7,993 nt of DNA from Sulfurimonas sp. (GCA_022712845.1 JAFLJV010000197.1:1-7993), one strand, 5' to 3'. Shown: positions 1 through 6,611, numbered from the stretch's first letter. Numbers and translations: made by a program. The notes: generated from the sequence alone by a model not told the origin.

Positions 1-741
1 GTCATTTAGCTTCACTTCTACAGAATTATCGTCATCAAAAAATATCATTAAATCAGGTATAACTTGAGCTGATTCTTCTTGATATTCTATAGATGGAGGA
101 TTTTTAAAGGTAGATAAAACTCTCATAACTTCACTAAAGTTTTTTTCTTTTGCGTAACTGTGAATATCTTCAATATTTTGTATTACTTCTACACATAAAG
201 AGTAAGCTTCATCTCTTATATCTGAACTATCTAGTTGAAATAAAAATGATTCTGATAAATTTTTTGCCGCTATTCCAACAGGTTCAATATATGCAAATCT
301 TAAACGAATTTTTTCAAACTCTTCTATTTGTATATCTTCTTTTTGACAAAATAGCTCTGTATCACCTTCATAATAACCATTTTCATCAAGGTTCGCAACT
401 ACAAATTCAGCAATAGATAAAGATAATGGTGTTGGGAAAAGTGGTGCCCCTAACTGCTCATCAAGAACATCATAAAGAGTTCTTACTTGAATTGTAAGAG
501 CTTCTATCTGCTCTGTTCTAGAGTTACTGATAGTTCCACTTATAATTTTTTTTGGAATTTTCTTTTCAAAATTTTCTTCATATCCAGACTCAATTTCAAC
601 AACAGGGTTACTCTCGACAAATGGATTCATCGCTTCATTCAAATCACTAAGACTTGAGTGTAAAATTGGTAACCAATTACGAAGTGTATTTGAGAGTTTA
701 TGTTTACTCTCTACATTTTGAGTCTGCCTTAATGCTGCCAT
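1..741 (-). CDS. rpoN: RNA polymerase sigma-54 factor, N-terminal 247 codons (cut by window edge)
   Basis: Sigma-54 directs core RNA polymerase to -24/-12 promoters, opened by AAA+ enhancer-binding proteins; in Campylobacterota it mainly serves flagellar genes (family knowledge). The frame is open from the ATG at 741 to the left edge without a stop. Residues 1-50 fit the activator-interacting region I, ending in NPFVESNPVVE (39-49). Core-binding-domain signatures follow: LDENGYY (118-124), EPVGIAAKNLSE (153-164), and a NPP...IPDLMI segment (214-233) matching the family's 'NP...IPDv' stretch. The C-terminal helix-turn-helix and RpoN box, probably 170-200 residues, lie beyond the window, so completeness cannot be judged. 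The ATG directly follows the lptB TAA with no gap, so translation is probably coupled. rpoN is the last visible gene of the S4-trpD-tsaE-lptB-rpoN run. Confidence 0.95.
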   Translation of the reverse strand, partial: MAALRQTQNVESKHKLSNTLRNWLPILHSSLSDLNEAMNPFVESNPVVEIESGYEENFEKKIPKKIISGTISNSRTEQIEALTIQVRTLYDVLDEQLGAPLFPTPLSLSIAEFVVANLDENGYYEGDTELFCQKEDIQIEEFEKIRLRFAYIEPVGIAAKNLSESFLFQLDSSDIRDEAYSLCVEVIQNIEDIHSYAKEKNFSEVMRVLSTFKNPPSIEYQEESAQVIPDLMIFFDDDNSVEVKLND

Positions 742-1464
742 TTAAAGTTTAAATTCCTCACCTAAATAATGTTTACGAACATCAGCATTTTGACCTATCT
801 CATCACTTGTTCCTTGTGCGAGTAATTTACCTGCTTTAATTACATAAGCTCTATCACAAACATCTAATGTTTCACGAACATTATGATCTGTTATAAGAAC
901 ACCTATTTCATAAGAAACTAACTGCTTTATAACTGTTTGTATATCCATCACAGCTATTGGATCAACTCCTGCAAATGGTTCATCAAGAAGTAAAAATTTT
1001 GGTTTATTTACTAAAGCTCTCGCTATCTCAACACGACGACGCTCACCACCACTAAGACTTATCCCTTTACGATATCGAATTGGTTCTATATTAAACATAT
1101 CAAGTAGTTCTAAGATTCGCTCTTTTTGTTCTACTTCACTCTTTATACTTACTTGTGCAGCTATCATTAAATTTTCTTCTACACTTAAATCTTTAAAAAT
1201 TGATGCTTCTTGTGGAAGATAACCTATCCCTTTTATAGCTCTTTGATGTAGCGGCATTCCAGAAAGATTTTCATCATCAAAAAACACCTCTCCTCCAGTA
1301 GCTTCAACAAGTCCACATATCATATAAAAAGTAGTGGTTTTACCAGCTCCATTTGGTCCAAGAAGTCCTACAACCTCTCCACTACTAACTTGAAGACTCA
1401 TCCCTTTTACTATCTCTAAATCTTTTATTTTTTTCTCTAAATTTATCGCTTTAAGCGTATGCAT
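742..1464 (-). CDS. lptB: LPS export ABC transporter ATP-binding protein LptB
   Basis: Cytoplasmic ATPase of the LptB2FG transporter, which extracts lipopolysaccharide from the inner membrane and pushes it along the Lpt bridge to the outer membrane. All ABC ATPase motifs are visible in 240 residues, the usual LptB length: Walker A GPNGAGKT (36-43), Q-loop Q85 in YLPQEAS, signature LSGGE (137-141) followed by RRRVEIARAL, Walker B LLLDEP (158-163), D-loop AGVDP (165-169) and H-loop H194 in ITDHN. The FAGVDPIAV and ITDHNVRETL segments are typical of LptB rather than LivF/LivG relatives. The ATG lies inside the 3' end of tsaE (14-nt overlap), with a good Shine-Dalgarno (GAGG) within tsaE. The stop abuts rpoN. 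The lptB-rpoN neighbourhood is common in proteobacteria. No lptA, lptC or kds genes are seen here. Confidence 0.95.
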   Translation of the reverse strand: MHTLKAINLEKKIKDLEIVKGMSLQVSSGEVVGLLGPNGAGKTTTFYMICGLVEATGGEVFFDDENLSGMPLHQRAIKGIGYLPQEASIFKDLSVEENLMIAAQVSIKSEVEQKERILELLDMFNIEPIRYRKGISLSGGERRRVEIARALVNKPKFLLLDEPFAGVDPIAVMDIQTVIKQLVSYEIGVLITDHNVRETLDVCDRAYVIKAGKLLAQGTSDEIGQNADVRKHYLGEEFKL

Positions 1465-1870
1465 AATCTACCTCATATTCTCTTATATCATTTGATTTTT
1501 TTTCTATTTTTATTGTTATATTGCTTATCTCTGCAGAGTTTAAAATATCTACTAATTTATCATCACCCCACTCCACAAAATGCAAACCTTTCTTGTCTAA
1601 TTCTTCTAGCATTCCTAATGATATAAAATGATCCAAACCATGGTTATATATATCATAATGAAAAATCTTATCTCCATAACAATGCTGAAGGGAAAATGTA
1701 GGTGAAGTAACCTCATCACTTAAGCCTAAATATTTAACCATCTCTTTAACAAAAGTAGTTTTTCCAGCTGCTAAGTCTCCCTTTAAGATAATAACACCAT
1801 TTGTAATTTTTTCACTTATCTCACTTGCTAATAAATTCAATTCTTCTATCTTATATTTATGGCTAATCAT
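1451..1870 (-). CDS. tsaE: tRNA t6A biosynthesis ATPase TsaE
   Basis: TsaE (YjeE family) is the small P-loop ATPase that works with TsaB-TsaD in making N6-threonylcarbamoyladenosine at position 37 of ANN-decoding tRNAs. The 139-residue protein has the family hallmarks: Walker A GDLAAGKT (31-38), the switch-like TSPTFSL (55-61), the HYDIY motif (71-75) and VEWGD (99-103), where family members carry a conserved W and acidic residues. Length is normal. The ATG overlaps the trpD stop in an ATGA junction, and the 3' end overlaps the lptB start by 14 nt, so this is an internal, probably coupled, operon gene. The tsaE-lptB-rpoN order is, from memory, shared with Helicobacter pylori and similar to Campylobacter. 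TsaB and TsaD are not in the window. Confidence 0.93.
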   Translation of the reverse strand: MISHKYKIEELNLLASEISEKITNGVIILKGDLAAGKTTFVKEMVKYLGLSDEVTSPTFSLQHCYGDKIFHYDIYNHGLDHFISLGMLEELDKKGLHFVEWGDDKLVDILNSAEISNITIKIEKKSNDIREYEVDYAYA

Positions 1871-2853
1871 AATTTATTTGAAATATCCACTATTTGAGCT
1901 AACTTTTCCTTTGCCAAACCTTTTTTAATAGCTTCACTTGCCATCTCAAGTCCATCTTGAATATCACGAGCTAATCCATCAACCATTAAAGCTGATGCTG
2001 CATTTATAAGAACTATATCTCTTTGGGCATCACTAGATTTGGAGTCAAAAATATCATATAAGATTTTTGCATTATCACGAGAGTTTCCACCTATGATTGC
2101 TTCAAGTGGAACTCTTTTTATACCATACTCTCTTGAGTCAATAATAAACTCATGTACTATTCCATCACGAAGTTGAGAGGCATAAGTAATATCACTGATA
2201 CTAATCTCATCCATACCCTCACGTGAGCTTACAACCATAGTTGATGTTGCACCATTAATTTTTAAAGCTTCAGCCATCTTTGGTACAAAAGCTTTATCAA
2301 ATACACCAAGAAGAGATTTTTTAGCTCCTGCAGGGTTTGTAAGTGGTCCTAAAATATTAAAAATAGTCTTATCAGGTATACTTTTTCTAACTGGAACTAT
2401 AAATTTCATAGCAGGATGATGATTACCAGCAAACATAAAAGTAAAACCAGATTCTTCTAAAAGTTTTGCAGAGTTCTCTATACTTAAGTCAAGTCTAACA
2501 CCTAACTCTTCAAACATATCAGCACTACCAGATTTTGAAGTGATAGAACGACTTCCATGTTTTGCAACAATACTTCCACATGAAGCAACCAAGAGTGCTA
2601 CAGTTGAGGAAATGTTAAAACTACCTATTTTATCTCCACCAGTGCCAACTACATCCAGTAGTTTTGGACGAAGTTCATCTGCTATAGGAAGAGGCACAGC
2701 AAATGAACGCATAACTTCTGCAGCCGCTGCTATTACTTCTACTGAAGTATGTTCATTTAGTTTCATATCAAGTAAAAAATCTCTCATATGTTCATCACTC
2801 ATCTCATGTTTAAAAAGTGATGTAAATAATTCTTTAGTCTCTTGATATATCAT
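1867..2853 (-). CDS. trpD: Anthranilate phosphoribosyltransferase TrpD
   Basis: TrpD transfers the phosphoribosyl group of PRPP to anthranilate, the second committed step of tryptophan synthesis, in the cytosol. The 328-residue length is normal. Motifs: a helical N-terminal part (1-65), PRPP-binding GTGGD (70-74), KHGSRS (98-103; the family usually has KHGNR, so S replaces N), SGSAD (108-112), PVRK with R156 in the anthranilate region, NILGPLTNPAG (166-176), and the acidic pair D215-E216 that matches the family's Mg-binding DE. The ATG overlaps the stop of the S4 gene (ATGA) and has a strong AAGGA site about 7 nt upstream. It is separated from other trp genes, in an operon of unrelated housekeeping functions, so it is unlikely to be controlled by a trp leader; none is visible. 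A related pyrimidine phosphorylase is less likely given GTGGDK and the LGPLTNPAG region. Confidence 0.95.
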   Translation of the reverse strand: MIYQETKELFTSLFKHEMSDEHMRDFLLDMKLNEHTSVEVIAAAAEVMRSFAVPLPIADELRPKLLDVVGTGGDKIGSFNISSTVALLVASCGSIVAKHGSRSITSKSGSADMFEELGVRLDLSIENSAKLLEESGFTFMFAGNHHPAMKFIVPVRKSIPDKTIFNILGPLTNPAGAKKSLLGVFDKAFVPKMAEALKINGATSTMVVSSREGMDEISISDITYASQLRDGIVHEFIIDSREYGIKRVPLEAIIGGNSRDNAKILYDIFDSKSSDAQRDIVLINAASALMVDGLARDIQDGLEMASEAIKKGLAKEKLAQIVDISNKL

Positions 2854-3098
2854 GAAACTTCCTTTATATACTCACCCTGTAAAGATTTAGGAGTAGATTT
2901 TGTTGTAGGAATTTGCAATACCTTATATTTTTTAGTATCGCTTAGGTAATTAATAGTGATTACACTACCTACCTCAACACTCTTACTAGCTTTTACTACT
3001 ATGTCATTTATCAAGATAACTTTATTACTTATCATATCTTGTGCTACAGAACGTCTCTTTGTTATATTTACTGAATTTAAAAATTTATCTATTCTCAT
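2850..3098 (-). CDS. Small S4-domain RNA-binding protein (RqcP/Hsp15-like)
   Basis: An 82-residue protein made almost entirely of an S4 RNA-binding fold. It opens with MRIDKFLNSVNITKRRSVAQDM, the classic S4 start (RIDKFL, basic KRR, then a helix). Next comes NKVILINDIVVKASKSVEVGSVITINY, where 'V.iN...vkaS..V..Gd.i.i' is the S4 signature. A lysine-rich tail of about 25 residues follows. Proteins of this size include RqcP (P-site tRNA stabilisation in stalled-ribosome rescue), Hsp15, and the Helicobacter S4 protein HP1423. The sequence alone does not separate these, so no symbol is given. It is the first gene of the operon and overlaps trpD by 4 nt. The start is supported by the S4 alignment and a weak GAG about 7 nt upstream; the start region lies close to one arm of an inverted repeat. 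Confidence 0.85.
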   Translation of the reverse strand: MRIDKFLNSVNITKRRSVAQDMISNKVILINDIVVKASKSVEVGSVITINYLSDTKKYKVLQIPTTKSTPKSLQGEYIKEVS

Positions 3099-3101
3099 TT
3101 A

Positions 3102-3148
3102 TTTTATTACTCGATATTTTTTATTTAAAGTATTGTAGAGTAATAAAA
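3102..3148. repeat. 11-bp perfect inverted repeat flanking the operon promoter
   Basis: TTTTATTACTC at 3102-3112 and its exact reverse complement GAGTAATAAAA at 3138-3148, separated by 25 bp. The spacer contains the putative -10. The left arm lies between the predicted transcription start and the S4 ATG and includes the only plausible ribosome-binding GAG. Because the right arm would lie upstream of the predicted transcript start, a DNA operator fits better than an mRNA hairpin. A partial further GAGTAAT sits at 3153-3159. Function is unknown. Confidence 0.4.
3132..3137 (-). promoter_or_regulatory. Putative -10 box of the S4-trpD-tsaE-lptB-rpoN operon
   Basis: TACAAT on the minus strand, 33 nt upstream of the S4-gene ATG; transcription would start near 3125 and give a short leader. 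No convincing -35 box is present at 16-18 nt, which is usual for sigma-70-type promoters of Campylobacterota. It is the best -10 match just upstream of the operon and sits between the arms of the 11-bp inverted repeat at 3102-3148. This is inference from consensus only. Confidence 0.35.
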
Positions 3149-3377
3149 CTGAGAGTAATGTAAGAGTTGGAACAATTTTTGCATGAGTATGCAATTATTT
3201 TTTATTTGTATCATTTTATTATAAATAATATATATACAATTAATAAGAAATAAGTGGGGATTAATTAAGTCTGATACTTTTTGTTGAGCTTTTTGAGGTA
3301 AATATTTTTGTGAAATTATTAATGCTAATTAATACCTACTAAAACTACAGATATCAAAATTTAGTATTTTTTTCATT
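3149..3377. other. AT-rich intergenic stretch, no gene seen
   Basis: Between nadK and the S4 gene, both on the minus strand. It contains a small hairpin at 3179-3194 (TTGCAT, loop GAGT, ATGCAA) and several ATTAAT/TTAATTAA palindromes (for example near 3239-3267 and 3316-3332). I see no hairpin followed by a T-run on the minus strand, so termination after nadK is not evident. I see no open frame with a ribosome-binding site. Confidence 0.5.
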
Positions 3378-4232
3378 TTATTTACCCCAATTAAGTTTTT
3401 CTTTTAAAACATTAAAATAGTTATACTCATTTTTGTGCATCAGTTTAACTGTTTTTGTAGCTAGTTTTATTTGTACACACTCTTCTAATCCAAGCTCATG
3501 CATCTCTTGCCCATCAATAATTATAAGTGCTTTTTCTTCTGATGTTTTCATCTTTATTTCAAATTCACCAGGAAGAACAACTGACCTTTGCGTTAATGAG
3601 TGAGGAGAAATTGGAGTTAACACAAATACATCTGTAGCAGGATAAATAATTGGTCCACCAGAAGAAAGATTGTATGCTGTAGAACCTGATGGAGTTGAAA
3701 TAATAACACCATCACCATAGTAAGTATTAAAAGGTTTTGAATCAACTGAGGTTTCTATATGAATCATATATGAAACACTTGTACGAGTTAAAACAACATC
3801 GTTAAAAGCGTACATTTTGACTTTTTTGGAATCTTTTATAACTGTTGCTTCTAAAACTGATCTTTCTTCTATTTTATATTTATTATGTGTTAATTTTGCA
3901 ACGAAAGAATCTAATTCATCAAGTGAGATATCAGCTAAAAAACCAAGATTTCCTGCATGAACTCCAAGTATAGGGATATCATAATCAAATGACCTTCTAA
4001 CAGTAGCGATAAGAGTTCCATCACCACCTAAAGTTACTAACATATCTACTTTGGAGCAGATATCATCAAAACTATCCCCATCCTCTCCAATCATTTTGGC
4101 ACAATCTTTTTCTAAAAAGACTTCCATACCATAACTTTCAAATATACCTGCAAGTTTAAGATAACTATCTTTTATTTCAGGAGTTGATGGTCTTAGTACT
4201 ACGCCGATTTTTTTGATAACATCACTACTCAA
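3378..4232 (-). CDS. nadK: NAD kinase NadK (TTG start)
   Basis: Phosphorylates NAD at the 2'-hydroxyl with ATP (or polyphosphate in some members), the only route to NADP. The 284-residue protein shows GGDGT (69-73, catalytic D71), GNLGFL (94-99), FNDVVL (143-148), the glycine-rich GDGVIISTPSGSTAY (173-187), TPISPHSLTQR (206-216) and IIDGQE (238-243). Length is usual. The start is TTG: an in-frame stop lies seven codons upstream, no ATG or GTG occurs between, and AAAGAG (4239-4244) sits 6 nt before the TTG. It has its own promoter and diverges from the thioredoxin-like gene. In Campylobacter jejuni nadK neighbours aspS-adk on one side and recN on the other (from memory); here recN is not downstream and an AT-rich gap follows. 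Confidence 0.96.
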   Translation of the reverse strand: MSSDVIKKIGVVLRPSTPEIKDSYLKLAGIFESYGMEVFLEKDCAKMIGEDGDSFDDICSKVDMLVTLGGDGTLIATVRRSFDYDIPILGVHAGNLGFLADISLDELDSFVAKLTHNKYKIEERSVLEATVIKDSKKVKMYAFNDVVLTRTSVSYMIHIETSVDSKPFNTYYGDGVIISTPSGSTAYNLSSGGPIIYPATDVFVLTPISPHSLTQRSVVLPGEFEIKMKTSEEKALIIIDGQEMHELGLEECVQIKLATKTVKLMHKNEYNYFNVLKEKLNWGK

Positions 4233-4268
4233 ATGGAACTCTTTGTTTTAATATTTAATAATTTTATG

Positions 4269-4274
4269 ATTATA
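4269..4274 (-). promoter_or_regulatory. nadK promoter -10 box
   Basis: Perfect TATAAT on the minus strand, 36 nt upstream of the nadK TTG; the start site would be near 4262, giving a leader of about 30 nt with the AAAGAG ribosome site. No TTGACA-like -35 at the right spacing, as is common in this phylum. It lies 27 bp from the oppositely directed -10 of the thioredoxin-like gene, so the two polymerase footprints overlap. Confidence 0.6.
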
Positions 4275-4297
4275 CACTACTTATGAATTAAAAGATA

Positions 4298-4306
4298 TGC
4301 TAAAAT
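4298..4306 (+). promoter_or_regulatory. Extended -10 promoter of the thioredoxin-like gene
   Basis: TGCTAAAAT, an extended -10 (TGn followed by TAAAAT), 29 nt before the ATG at 4336. The transcript would begin near 4313 and carry AAGAGAG (4324-4330) as ribosome site, 5 nt before the ATG. No -35 box is recognisable. Confidence 0.5.
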
Positions 4307-4335
4307 TTGATAAAGAATGAAATAAGAGAGAATAG

Positions 4336-4656
4336 ATGGCAATTATAGATGTAGATGAAAGTGATTTTCAACAAATTATATATAAAGAGTTTGAGAAAAA
4401 AAGTATAGTTATTTTAAAATTTGGCTCAGAGTTTTGTGATGCTTGTATGGCATTAGAGGGTGAACTCGAAGATTTAGAAGAGGAAAATGAAAATATCTGT
4501 ATCATAAATATAGAGTGTAGCGAATCACCTGATTTAGCAGAGCGATATGATGTTCAAAAAGTACCAACAATGGTGATATATAAGAATGGTGAGAACATTA
4601 TATATAGAGCTGAGGGAGTAGTTCTCTCTCAAGATATTGAAGAGATTATAAGCTAA
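4336..4656 (+). CDS. Thioredoxin-fold protein with CDAC active site
   Basis: A 106-residue cytoplasmic protein of thioredoxin size with no signal peptide. It has a beta strand IVILKFGSEF (24-33), redox motif C34-D-A-C37, a following acidic helix (39-52), strand ICIINIEC (54-61), and the cis-proline loop KVPTMVIYKNGE (75-86, P77). The fold is clear. The active site differs from canonical WCGPC: F precedes the first Cys and the dipeptide is DA. The helix after the active site is very acidic (EGELEDLEEENE). It may be a dedicated thiol-disulfide reductase or a thioredoxin-like partner rather than the main Trx; substrate unknown. It has its own promoter and lies 42 bp upstream of aspS on the same strand. 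A third Cys at 61 may be structural. Function beyond the fold is inferred. Confidence 0.85.
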   Translation: MAIIDVDESDFQQIIYKEFEKKSIVILKFGSEFCDACMALEGELEDLEEENENICIINIECSESPDLAERYDVQKVPTMVIYKNGENIIYRAEGVVLSQDIEEIIS

Positions 4657-4663
4657 ACTTAGA

Positions 4664-4669
4664 TATAAT
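4664..4669 (+). promoter_or_regulatory. aspS promoter -10 box
   Basis: Perfect TATAAT in the 42-bp gap between the thioredoxin-like gene and aspS. Transcription would start near 4676, leaving a leader of about 22 nt. Together with possible read-through from the gene upstream, this gives aspS its own promoter. No clear -35. Confidence 0.55.
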
Positions 4670-4685
4670 CGCGAAAATTATTTTT

Positions 4686-4701
4686 AGGACTCTATATTTT
4701 G
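4686..4701 (+). promoter_or_regulatory. Ribosome binding site deciding the aspS TTG start
   Basis: AGGA at 4686-4689 lies 9 nt before TTG at 4699-4701. The encoded N-terminus MRTHYC aligns with the MRTEYC start of Escherichia coli AspRS, so TTG is the true initiator. Confidence 0.75.
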
Positions 4702-6456
4702 AGAACTCATTACTGTACAGAATTAAGTGAAGCAAATGTAGGACAAGATATTGTTTTAGCTGGTTGGGCTAACAACTATCGTGACCATGGTGGAATCATA
4801 TTTATTGATTTAAGAGATAAAAGCGGTTTAATTCAACTAACTTGTGACCCAGCAGACAGTGCTAAGGCACATAAAATTGCTGATAGTGTTCGTGATGAGT
4901 TTGTTCTTATCATCAAAGGAACTGTTCGTCTTCGTGGTGAAGGTTTAACTAATCCTAAACTAAAAACTGGTTCTATTGAAATTATGGTAACTGAGCTTAC
5001 TATTGAAAATAAATCAGCTCCTGTTCCATTTGTAATCGGTGATAAAAGTGTTGGAGAAGAAACAACTCTTAAATACCGTTATTTAGAACTTCGTGACCCT
5101 GATTTGTATAAAGTTTTTCGTCTTCGCTCTAAAGCAGCAATCGCAGCAAGAAATATTCTTGATGAAAACGGCTTTTTAGAAGTTGAGACTCCAATCTTAA
5201 CTAAATCAACTCCAGAGGGTGCAAGAGATTATCTTGTTCCATCTCGTGTTCACAGTGGCGAATTTTACGCACTTCCTCAATCACCACAACTTTTCAAACA
5301 ACTTTTAATGATTGGTGGATTTGACAGATACTTCCAAATAGCAAAATGTTTCCGTGATGAAGACTTAAGAGCAGACCGTCAACCTGAATTTACTCAAATA
5401 GATGTTGAGATGAGCTTTTGTAACCAAGAAGATGTTATCAAAGTTGCAGAAGATTTACTAACTGCTATGTTTAAAGCAGCAAATATTGATGTTAAGCCTC
5501 CATTTAACCGCATAACTTTTAACGATGCTATGGAATTTTATGGTTCTGATAAGCCTGATTTAAGATACGATCTTAAGATGGTTGATGTTATTGATATTTT
5601 TGAGAGATGTGACAATGAAATCTTTACAAATATTGCTAAAAAACCTCATGTAAACCGTATTAAAGCTCTTAGAGTTCCTGGTGCTGACTTAGTATTTTCT
5701 AAACGTGAAATGAAAGGTTTTGAAACTTTTGTTCGTCAATTTGGCGCTCATGGTCTTGGATATTTTCAAATGAAAGAAGATGGTCTTAAAGGTCCACTTA
5801 TTAAATTCTTTAGCGAAGAAGATATTGCACTTCTTATAGAGAGAACTGAGCTTGAAGTTGGTGATGTAGTATTCTTTGGTGCTGGTGATAAAAAGACTGT
5901 ATGGGATTATATGGGTCGTTTTAGAAACTTTATAGCTGAGCATGAAAAAATGAATTTAATTGATGAAAACGCTTTTGAATTTGTATGGGTTGTTGATTTT
6001 CCTATGTTTGAAGTTGAAGATGGAAGAGTAAAAGCTCTTCACCATCCATTTACTCAACCTAAAGATACTGACAAAGATGATGTTGAAGAGATAGAGTCTA
6101 TCGCTTATGATATCGTACTTAATGGTACAGAACTTGGTGGTGGGTCTATTCGTATCCATAAACAAGATGTTCAAAATGAGGTGTTTAAACTGCTAGGTAT
6201 TGGTGAAAAAGAAGCACAAGAAAAATTTGGTTTCTTACTAGATGCTCTTAAATTTGGAGCACCTCCACATGGTGGTTTTGCACTAGGATTTGATAGAATG
6301 ATTATGCTTATGACTAAAAAAGCAAGTATACGTGATGTTATTGCTTTCCCTAAAACGCAAAAAGCTTCTTGTGTGCTTACAAAAGCACCAAGTGAGGTTG
6401 ATAACACTCAACTTAGAGATTTACATATTAGACTACGCGAACAGACTTCAAAATAG
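4699..6456 (+). CDS. aspS: Aspartyl-tRNA synthetase, probably non-discriminating (Asp/Asn)
   Basis: Class II synthetase charging tRNA-Asp with aspartate. The 585 residues match the bacterial form: N-terminal OB-fold anticodon-binding domain (1-105), catalytic core with [14 protein letters not shown] (171-184) and [14 protein letters not shown] (191-204), motif 2 [14 protein letters not shown] (218-231), the bacterial GAD insertion (about 280-420), GGGSIRIH (480-487), motif 3 [12 protein letters not shown] (526-537) and AFPKTQ (549-554). Residues tied to tRNA-Asn recognition look non-discriminating: His30 (Leu in the discriminating E. coli enzyme), and Leu83 and Leu88, where E. coli has Asn and Met and where Helicobacter pylori has Leu81 and Leu86 (from memory). 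Such an enzyme also makes Asp-tRNA-Asn, which GatCAB amidates; gatCAB is not in this window. TTG start with AGGA. A hairpin-rich gap separates it from adk. Confidence 0.97.
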   Translation: MRTHYCTELSEANVGQDIVLAGWANNYRDHGGIIFIDLRDKSGLIQLTCDPADSAKAHKIADSVRDEFVLIIKGTVRLRGEGLTNPKLKTGSIEIMVTELTIENKSAPVPFVIGDKSVGEETTLKYRYLELRDPDLYKVFRLRSKAAIAARNILDENGFLEVETPILTKSTPEGARDYLVPSRVHSGEFYALPQSPQLFKQLLMIGGFDRYFQIAKCFRDEDLRADRQPEFTQIDVEMSFCNQEDVIKVAEDLLTAMFKAANIDVKPPFNRITFNDAMEFYGSDKPDLRYDLKMVDVIDIFERCDNEIFTNIAKKPHVNRIKALRVPGADLVFSKREMKGFETFVRQFGAHGLGYFQMKEDGLKGPLIKFFSEEDIALLIERTELEVGDVVFFGAGDKKTVWDYMGRFRNFIAEHEKMNLIDENAFEFVWVVDFPMFEVEDGRVKALHHPFTQPKDTDKDDVEEIESIAYDIVLNGTELGGGSIRIHKQDVQNEVFKLLGIGEKEAQEKFGFLLDALKFGAPPHGGFALGFDRMIMLMTKKASIRDVIAFPKTQKASCVLTKAPSEVDNTQLRDLHIRLREQTSK

Positions 6457-6460
6457 TCCC

Positions 6461-6484
6461 GTAAAGAAAAGCAATTTCCTTTAC
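6461..6484 (+). other. Imperfect hairpin just after aspS
   Basis: GTAAAG (6461-6466) pairs with CTTTAC (6479-6484). After one A-C mismatch a further AAA/TTT pairs around a GCAA loop. It starts 5 nt after the aspS stop. No T-run follows, so it is a poor intrinsic terminator; it could be a processing or stability element at the 3' end of the aspS message. Confidence 0.4.
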
Positions 6485-6509
6485 TCCGCTTGAGCCGCTG
6501 AGGCTACTA

Positions 6510-6527
6510 AAGAGTAACACTACTCTT
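6510..6527 (+). other. 7-bp hairpin upstream of the REP doublet
   Basis: AAGAGTA (6510-6516), loop ACAC, TACTCTT (6521-6527): a perfect 7-bp stem immediately before the nested palindrome. It is followed by CTTGG rather than a T-run, so a simple terminator is unlikely. It may belong to the same mobile or repetitive unit as the REP doublet. Confidence 0.4.
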
Positions 6528-6530
6528 CTT

Positions 6531-6580
6531 GGAAGTGAGGCTTCAGCCTCGCATTTGGGCGAGGTTAAAACCTCACTTCC
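6531..6580. repeat. REPIN-like doublet: two inverted 22-nt REP units
   Basis: Unit 1 (6531-6552) and unit 2 (6559-6580, opposite orientation) are separated by a 6-nt loop ATTTGG. Both begin GGAAGTGAGG and end CCTCGC when read outward-in, and differ at only three positions. Each unit has its own small hairpin: GAGGCT/AGCCTC in unit 1 and GAGGTT/AACCTC in unit 2. Two of the three differences are a paired C-G to T-A change, which keeps the inner hairpin. This architecture (short head, inner palindrome, inverted pairing) is that of REP doublets mobilised by RAYT/TnpA-REP transposases. No transposase is in the window, so the assignment rests on structure. It lies between aspS and adk, on the same strand as both, and may affect mRNA stability between them. 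Confidence 0.7.
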
Positions 6581-6611
6581 TAAAAATAAAATTCAAGGAA
6601 ATCTCTTTTTA

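Noticed and set aside
150..416. An 88-codon plus-strand frame
   Set aside because: It is antisense to the clearly coding rpoN frame, and its composition is typical of a shadow of a real gene.
2540..3138. Plus-strand frames opposite trpD and the S4 gene
   Set aside because: Low-complexity Ser/Ile-rich translations antisense to well-supported genes.
3179..3194. TTGCAT-GAGT-ATGCAA hairpin as a nadK terminator
   Set aside because: The T-rich tract lies on the wrong side for minus-strand transcription, and the 6-bp stem is weak.
6555..6611. A longer adk reading frame starting at TTG 6555
   Set aside because: The extra 19 residues translate the REP doublet, have no ribosome site in front, and precede the normal Adk N-terminus MKKLFLIIGAPGSGKT.
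6457..6611. A riboswitch or T-box controlling adk
   Set aside because: No T-box consensus, no specifier-type stem and no known aptamer motif; the symmetry is better explained as a REP doublet.
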